From contig JYIP02000009.1 in assembly GCA_001051155.2 (NCBI GenBank), forward strand, positions 310,001-374,000: a stretch of DNA of 64,000 nucleotides. Reading direction: 5' to 3'. Source of the stretch: Chrysoporthe austroafricana (taxonomy: Eukaryota; Ascomycota; Sordariomycetes; Diaporthales; Cryphonectriaceae). The first letter of the stretch is position 1; each line of letters begins with the position of its first letter. The notes under the pieces are model-generated. The model was given only the letters and a program-made list of their open reading frames with translations, ran no database searches and had not been told where the DNA came from. Shown here piece after piece: positions 57,917 to 64,000 of the stretch. The position numbers and the translations under genes were made by a program.

Positions 57917-59071
57917 TCAGGATTGATTCTCGAATCCCAAGCCAGCCTCCAACCTCACCGCGCCATACATCCCCGCTATATCCCCCTCCTCGTGGCCTCC
58001 CCCGCGCCCCTTATACCCCAGTACCTTCTCTGCCCAGTACGCCACCGTCTCCGGGTTCCGGACCCGCACGCCGCACCCCTCGGCGAGCTCCAGCGCGTGC
58101 CTCGCGTCCTTGAGCCCCAGCGCCACCGCGCCCGCGCGCCTGCCCGGCTGGTAGTATGCCCCGCCCAGCATCCGCTCGCTGTAGACGTGGAACGGATTCG
58201 TCGCGGGCGCCGCGGCGCTCACGAAGGCGGCGTCCACGAACTGCCGCACGGCGCCCGTGCCGATCCCGCACCCCTCCGCGAGCGTGTACGCTTCCGCGAG
58301 CTGCGCCGCCGCGTTGAGCGTGAACGTGTTGGCCACGATCTTCATCTTCAGCGCCGTGCCAACGGGCCGGTTGGGGAAGGGCCCGACGAGGGCGCGCGCG
58401 AGGACGCCCCGGCCCCCGCCGTTGTCCTGCGGCTGCGGCTGCTGATCCCGGGGGCTGCCGGTCAGGTAGGGCTTGAGCTTGTCGATGGCGGAGGCCGGGC
58501 CGGCCGGCATGGCGAGCAGCAGGCCCGCCTCGGCGGCCGACGGCGGGCCGAGGACGGGGCAGGCGACGAACTCGCCGCCGCGCGCCCGCACCAGCTCCGA
58601 GACCCTGTCGGCGGTCCCAGGCGCGACGGTCTCCACGCCCACCAGGACTTTGCCCGCGAGGTCCGGGGTGGACGTGGTGATGGTCCTGTACGTCTCCTCG
58701 ACGGCCGCATCGTCGCTCACGCAGGTGAAGATGAGGTCCGCCGCCGCCACGCCGTCGGGGATAGAGGTGATGACCTGAGCGGAGCCGGCGGCCAGCTGCG
58801 AGACGAGTTCATGGGCACGCTTCGCGGTGCGGTTGTGGATCAGGAGGGGCGAAGTCAGGGCGCCATGGGTCGTGAGGGAGATGCATGCGCTCTGTCCATC
58901 ATGGTCAGTTGAAGACGAGCCACGGACGATGGGAAGAATTCGGAATGATATGGATTGTTTTTCAGGTGGAGAGGAACCTGGGAAGTGAAATAAGACCGCG
59001 ATCGAGGAGCAGAATGCCAGACTTACACGGCCGAGGCTGCCGAGGCCAATCCACATGATAACAGGCGCCAT
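57917..59071 (-). CDS. NAD(P)-binding beta-hydroxyacid dehydrogenase (3-hydroxyisobutyrate dehydrogenase-like)
   Basis: Two exons (59027-59071, 57917-58891; 135-nt intron with donor GTAAGT, CTGAC branch and acceptor GACAG) give 339 residues. Exon 1 ends MWIGLGSLGR, the GxGxxG dinucleotide motif; exon 2 resumes SACISLTTHGALTSPLLIHNRTAKRA, ending the first Rossmann unit with the NADP-type Arg-Thr. CPVLGPPSAAEAGLLLAMPAG corresponds to the substrate-binding GGxxxA segment (normally DAPVSGG). LKMKIVANTFTLNAAAQLAEAYTLAEGCG holds the catalytic Lys. Family members oxidise short beta-hydroxyacids or reduce semialdehydes. The substrate loop is altered (CPVLGPPSAAEAG), so specificity is uncertain. Exon 2 is extremely GC-rich at third positions, which produces a 329-codon antisense shadow ORF. 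It is likely cytosolic. Confidence 0.9.
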   Translation of the reverse strand: MAPVIMWIGLGSLGRVSLAFCSSIAVLFHFPGSSPPEKQSISFRILPIVRGSSSTDHDGQSACISLTTHGALTSPLLIHNRTAKRAHELVSQLAAGSAQVITSIPDGVAAADLIFTCVSDDAAVEETYRTITTSTPDLAGKVLVGVETVAPGTADRVSELVRARGGEFVACPVLGPPSAAEAGLLLAMPAGPASAIDKLKPYLTGSPRDQQPQPQDNGGGRGVLARALVGPFPNRPVGTALKMKIVANTFTLNAAAQLAEAYTLAEGCGIGTGAVRQFVDAAFVSAAAPATNPFHVYSERMLGGAYYQPGRRAGAVALGLKDARHALELAEGCGVRVRNPETVAYWAEKVLGYKGRGGGHEEGDIAGMYGAVRLEAGLGFENQS

Positions 59072-59907
59072 ATTAATTTCCAGACAAGTGTCTGAAATTC
59101 CAGTTCGAAAGAATGTTATGTAAGTTAAATTTCCTGAAAGACGGAATGCTGGACTGACGGAGCATAAGCTGCGGGGACTAGAGCCCCAAGCATCACGGCC
59201 GTATGATGGGGCTCTTTTTATACACAAAGCCATGTGAAAAGCAGATATCGGCAGCTCGCATGGCGAATATCGTTAATCCGCTTCCGCGGAGCCTTAGCAA
59301 GGAAGCCTACCTTCATACGCATAATCAGTGCAAGATATGATAAACGCTCTACGAAGTAAGGTTCGCCCGTAGTTGCACACATCCGGTATATGGTGGTGTG
59401 GAGTTTCGGCGGAAGATCCGCGGAGGCATCAGGACAAAAACCGGGAATATGGAGTGCTTTAGGCAAGATGACTGCATATACGACTACAGGATGCACGCCC
59501 TTCTGGTCTATAATTCCCTCAAGTGGAGGGCAGTGTTACTTGCAGAAGCACTCAGTTGGTAGAAATCGAGGCTTGCTGAACTCTATAACCTCAGCGTGGC
59601 AGGCGCATGGTCTTCACCAAAGAAATATTGCAGCACAAGGAGCGTGCATAATTGTTCAGAATGGCCTCTATTAGAGATCCAATGACATAAATTAGAGGAT
59701 CATACCCCCGGTATTTTGCCCAACGTCCGCAAGATGGCAATACAAGTCCCGCTGGATCATGCCATTGTCATTCCCTTGCGCCAACGCACCTAGTGTCCAA
59801 CCAATGGGTATTACGATTTAGAAATCAGACAACCAACTCCACCCGACATCCTCTTATGCTACTACCGGGTGCAGACACCACGGTCAATATGTCCGGGGGC
59901 GACTGGA
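59072..59907. other. Intergenic: promoter of the dehydrogenase, 3' flank of the hexose transporter
   Basis: This 836-bp stretch has no supported gene. Confidence 0.5.
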
Positions 59908-61795
59908 TTAGACAGCCGGCCCGCTCTTCTCAACGTCCTCGACAAGGCGGTGGTCAAGCTTTCCGCTGCTCGCGATGTCGGCCGCAAAGGTGGTAGTGGG
60001 CTTCCACTTGGCCGAAGTACGAGGAGTCTGTCAAAGTTCATAGTCAGCATATCAAGATCACCCTCAAGTGAAATCAGGACAGTAACACAGATATACGTAC
60101 AGTTTCTTCCATCATCTTGTCCACCTGCTCCAGCGACAGTCCCTTGGTCTCGGGGATGAGGAAGTAGGCATAGACGAACGAAGCCAAGCACAGACCGCCC
60201 CAGACGAAGAAGACGCTGGACTTCATGTTGGCGTCACCCTTGTCAGTGCCGACCATGTAGGGAGTGATGACAGCGATGATGGTGTTCCACAGCCAGTTGG
60301 ATGCCGTTGAGAGCGCGACACCACGGGAGCGGATAGGCAGAGGGAAGATCTCGCCGATGACAATCCAGGCACCCGGGCCCCAGGTAGACGCGAAGAAGAA
60401 GATGAAGATAGCAATGAATGCGACCTGGGCATTCACAGCGCCAAAGTTGTCAGCCACGGTCGTGGTACCAACGATGTGTGTCTTGTTGAAGCCAACAGTA
60501 ACACCGATGATAGCGACAATGAACAAGCAAATGGTCATGCCTGCAGATCCGATAATGAGAATGCTTCGGCGACCGAACTTCTCGACAGTCCAGAACGACA
60601 CCGGAGTTGAGCAGACGTTGACGAGAGTGAAGATCAGAGAGATGAGGAAAGAGTTGGAGATGGCGCCAGTAGACTGGAGGAAGGGCGTAGAGTAGTAGAA
60701 GATGAAGTTGACACCAGTCCACTGCTGCATCATCTGCAGAGAAGTTCCCAGGATCGTACGACGCAGGTTGGACTTGCCGGACCACAGGCTGCCCTTGAAG
60801 CAGTTTGCCCAGGAGCCGAACCAGGTGGTGTTGGGGATAAGCTGGCGCTCATACTCCTCGTTGGCAACGATCTCAGCAAGCTCGACCTGGATGTACTCGG
60901 AGTCGCGGGGCTGGCCACGGAGACGAGAGAGGGACTCGGTAGCAGCATCGAGACGGCCACGCTTGACAAAGTAACGAGGAGAGTCGGGGAGGAAGAGCAG
61001 GCCAGTTCCGAGGACGAAGCCCCAGATGAACTGAATACCAATGGGGATGCGGTAAGCCTTGGGGCCGTCGATCTTCTCGGTGCCGTAGACAACGCAAGAG
61101 GCGAGTAGTAGACCGATCGTGATGCAGAATTGGTATCCGGCAACCAGAGCGCCACGGACCTTTCGAGGGCACTAAATTAAGGCATTGTTTGTCAGCCCAC
61201 AAGATCCCAATGCGGTGCCAGGCTTCTTGCGCCCGGCAAAGTGACGAAGCTCCACCTGGCCAATATCGTATCGAGGAGGATGGGTTACACTCACGATCTC
61301 TGACATGTACAGGATAACAATAGCAGACTCAAAACCGACACCGAGACCGGCGACGAAACGGCCAGCAACCATGGTACCAAGAGCTGAGCTGTTCGGGGTA
61401 GTAGCGATCTGGATGACGACACCGAGAACATAGATAATACAGCCAACAATGACAGTCCACTTGCGGCCGATGAACTCGGCCACATCACCAGCGATGAGGG
61501 CGCCAAAGAAAGTACCGGCAGAGAGGATAGAGACGATCAGAGATTGATGAGAGCTAGTGAGGGCAGTGGCGGAGGCGCCATCGACGGCCTGGTAGAAGGC
61601 GGCGGAGCCCTCGACACCGTTGATGTAGCCAGAGTCGTAACCGAAGAAGATACCGCCGATGGAGGCAAAGGCGCAGATGAGATAGGCCTTCCAGGTGACG
61701 GGGGCCTCGATGCGCTCAACGTCGGTAGTGACGTGGAGACCAGCGGCGACGACATTAGAGTCGTGACCGTGGTCGGTCTTTTCGTCAGACGCCAT
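59908..61795 (-). CDS. MFS hexose/glucose transporter (SLC2-type sugar porter)
   Basis: Three exons (61295-61795, 60101-61171, 59908-60027) give 563 residues. Signatures of the sugar porter family appear in order: FFGYDSGYINGV in TM1, AEFIGRKW in loop 2-3, AGRFVAGLGVGFESA in TM4, LPDSPRYFVKRGR after TM6, LQMMQQWTGVNFIFYYST in TM7 (hexose-binding Gln-Gln and Asn), FGRRSILI, and PETKGLSLEQVDKMMEE after TM12. The short last exon encodes the cytosolic tail TPRTSAKWKPTTTFAAD, a segment shared by fungal high-affinity glucose transporters. It imports glucose or related hexoses by facilitated diffusion or proton symport. The start at 61795 follows a long 5' leader; an upstream in-frame codon at 61879 gives an atypical N-terminus. 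Codon use is strongly biased to C-ending codons, as in highly expressed genes. CreA-type sites lie upstream. Confidence 0.94.
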
Positions 61796-64000
61796 GGCAA
61801 TGTTGTTGATGGTGATGCCTGATGAGTCTGCTGGCTTCCGTTGTATGAGTGAGGTAGTAGTGGTGGGAGAGATGAGCACCGTGGTCAGGACAGACTCTTA
61901 TGTCTCAGATCAGGGCGTGAGTGAAGAGGTGAAGAAGGAAGGTAGCGAGATGATCGACAGGTAGCTGGGTGAGAAGGGGACACGACAGACTTTATGAATC
62001 TTTTCGAGAGTTCGGGGCGAGTACTGCTGGATTCCCCAGAAAGGTCCAGAGCGAGTCTGGGGTCAGGTCAGCCTAGAGCCCGGGCAGGGACAAGGAGGCA
62101 AGGTAGGGGGTCAGGAGCCAGCTGAGGGCCACCTAGGGCAGGGGACGGGGGCAGGGGACGGACCAGTACACGGTATACCATAGTATCAGTAGGCAGGATC
62201 AGAGTACTATGTACATGCAGTACAACACACACGAACCGCGGTGCCCTCTTCTTATCGTGGCCCTGTGGTGAGAAGTTTATCTGCAGGTACACCGCGTACC
62301 CTGGTACTTCTCACCTATGCTTACAACAGAGTGCTTCCCGCGCTTGAAGGAGGTGGAATTTACCTCCTGTTCCCTACCAACCTTTGTGCCGGTATGACCA
62401 GCCTCCCGTCCACATCGATTCGAACCAGACCTTCGTACCAAGCCGTCAGGTCGGGTCCGGAATGGCGTGGGCGTGTGTGGAGTTGCGGAGGTCTGGGGAA
62501 GACACCAGAGGCGAGTACGTACCTCAGAAGCTCGTGAATCTGGGGTTACCCCTTGGGGATGCGAATGGGAAAGAAGCAAGGGTCAAGGGCCAGGGGTCAA
62601 GGATCAAGGGTCAAGCAAGGGCCAGGGGCTATTTGCTCTTGGCGGCTGCGGCTGCTGCTGCTGGTTGCTGCCCACGGGCCACGGGCCACGGTCCCCCCCG
62701 CTCCGCCTCTTGTAGGAGACCCCGTATGCGCTGTTGGGTTAGGGAAACACAGTCCCAGCAATGGCACGTCCGCCCAATTTTTTTTTTTTTTTCTTTCTGG
62801 CCACCTGATTCAAATCAGTGCCCCTCCCCATGCTTGTTTACGCCCATTGACAACCACAACAACAGCCGTTTCCGGCACTGGCAGTCGGTCTTGCGTGACG
62901 GTGGTGCCTTGTCCTGATTCACCAGCTCCGGTCCACGTGGCTCTGCCCGGCTGTGTGTCGTCCGCGATGCAGGTGGTGGCGGTGACGCTCACGATCTGGA
63001 ACTCGCAGTGGAGTCTTCCGGATGACGCCGTCAACAAGTGGAGCGACACCAAGAAGCGCTCTCCCACGCCGCACTATGGTAGCACCGGTTCTAGGCCTCA
63101 ACACCAGCACCACCGAGGTCTGTCGGGTCGAGGATTGCTTCGTCGGCAGGTGATCTTCTAGTACGATCTATACTTACTACTGGACCAGCCAGCAGCGAGG
63201 GGGGGCAATGTCCAGAGCCGCGTGGTCCCTGCAGGATGCGGTGCTATGTTAAGGACAAGCAGGCCGTCACCGGCGCAGTCTAGAGCCTTGACAGCTCCGA
63301 GCACAGGACAACCCGAGGATACGCCGTTCGCTAGCAAGAAAAGTCGCAAAACCAGACGAAAGCGAGAATCCCATAAAAGGGCCGAACGTGGCCCACGGCT
63401 AGGCTATCCCCCACAGGCATACAAGCTCTGATTGGTCGCCAGCCGCTTGGCTCCAGATTGGTGACATTTCAGGTCAGCTTCGGCCTTCCGGGCGGGTCAG
63501 AAAATTCGCCCGGCGTTCCAAATTCCACAACCTCACGTGCCACCGGTGCCGTCTCAGCTGCCCAGGTGAGACCCCCCGGGTGTGGGGTCCGGGGTAGTCA
63601 GTATGCCAGAACTCGTCGGCGTCGGCCGTGGTCTTTGAACAGAAGACAAAGAAAAAACTTTTTCCGAGAGTCACATAGCGGCTTGGAAAACTCACACGAG
63701 ACCTCGGATGGCCCGCGGAACCCAGACGACGGAGGCGCGGAAACGGAGGTGCCATCGTATCAGCGTCATCTCCGGCGGCAGCTCAAGTGGTCGTATTTTC
63801 TATGCATGACATGGCTCGGCGCTGGGCGACCGGAACGGGGGCTACCGAAAAAGAAATCCCGACAGGCTACTCGATGATGCCACCGTTGGCACGCTCGCAT
63901 TGTTCAGGCTCCTTCTCGGCCCTATCGCGTGTTTCTTGGGCCCGGGAGTCACATGCGGTAAACAGCCTAATTCACTCGTAATGCTCTCACCAATGGAGTG
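61796..64000. other. Upstream region of the hexose transporter; no gene recognised to the window edge
   Basis: This 2.2-kb, GC-rich stretch has G-rich and C-rich low-complexity segments (62,090-62,165; 62,640-62,710) and a T-run near 62,779-62,793. ORFs of up to 202 codons (62553-63161) overlap in several frames and look like composition artefacts. A gene beyond the right edge may use part of it as promoter. Confidence 0.45.
62034..62545. promoter_or_regulatory. Cluster of putative CreA (SYGGRG) carbon-catabolite sites upstream of the hexose transporter
   Basis: Matches to the CreA/Mig1-type consensus SYGGRG are CCCCAG (reverse) at 62034-62039, CTGGGG at 62057-62062, GCGGAG at 62485-62490, CTGGGG at 62493-62498 and CTGGGG at 62540-62545. 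Two pairs are close together, as preferred for strong CreA control. The consensus is short and the region GC-rich, so some matches may be chance. Confidence 0.4.

Noticed and set aside
57923..58912. 329-codon plus-strand ORF opposite the beta-hydroxyacid dehydrogenase
   Set aside because: It is an antisense shadow created by very high third-position GC in the real gene; it is rich in Arg, Ala and Gly and has no domain.
62553..63161. 202-codon plus-strand ORF near the right edge
   Set aside because: It covers homopolymers and low-complexity GC-rich DNA and has no domain; probably chance.
1..64000. CRISPR arrays, operons, ribosome binding sites and bacterial-type elements
   Set aside because: Gene structure is eukaryotic throughout; the repeats seen are coding minisatellites or simple repeats without spacer architecture. 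No intact transposon ORF or terminal repeats were seen by eye.

Overview
The window is nuclear DNA from a filamentous ascomycete (Pezizomycotina). The evidence is genes split by short introns (about 50-230 bp) with GTRNGT donors and CTRAC-type branch sites, fungal-only domains (DUF7371, DUF7908, DUF6923, DUF6540, a PigL_N-like N-terminus), two nuclear tRNA genes, and no operons. Exon models were built by hand. Each complete protein-coding model keeps an open frame through its junctions and ends at a stop, except where a break is stated.

Layout. 1-763: 5' part of a helical 'fungal N-terminal domain' protein (-), cut by the window edge. 1341-3158: MCT-type MFS permease (-). 4736-8547: secreted Ser/Thr/Pro-rich mucin-like protein with a C-terminal DUF7371-like domain (-). 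9818-10835: RRT8/LDS-like membrane protein (-). 10836-14853: gene-poor tract with minisatellites, microsatellites and two decayed coding-like stretches. 14854-18242: secreted subtilase (+). 18644-25433: likely aromatic-catabolism group made of an anion/carboxylate MFS permease (-), a vanillyl-alcohol-oxidase-type flavoenzyme (-) and a divergently transcribed salicylate-hydroxylase-type monooxygenase (+). 26601-28280: secreted M28 aminopeptidase (-). 29159-29812: small Cys-rich secreted protein (+). 30363-30434: tRNA-Arg(ACG). 31566-33347: DUF6540-like protein and alkaline ceramidase (-,-). 34112-41411: giant cell-surface adhesin-like glycoprotein of about 2,350 residues (-), with nine cadherin/Ig-like modules, a Gln-Ser repeat stalk and a reading-frame break near 35.33 kb. 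43941-45068: single-pass membrane protein (+). 46414-47530: MDR-type alkenal reductase (+). 50775-52323: FAD/NAD(P) oxidoreductase with a mitochondrial-type leader (+). 52694-52774: tRNA-Thr(TGT) with a 9-nt intron. 53921-55946: arylsulfotransferase-like protein (-). 57917-59071: beta-hydroxyacid dehydrogenase (-). 59908-61795: hexose transporter (-).

Two themes stand out. The first is surface and secreted biology: two low-complexity glycoproteins, two secreted peptidases, a Cys-rich small protein and an ASST-like protein, consistent with a plant- or substrate-associated fungus. The second is catabolism: a vanillyl-alcohol oxidase and flavin hydroxylase pair sharing a 501-bp divergent promoter beside an acid permease, plus a sugar transporter whose promoter carries several CreA-type sites. 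The most unusual object is the giant adhesin gene, where a Gln-Ser minisatellite meets a frame break that only a short, odd intron could repair.
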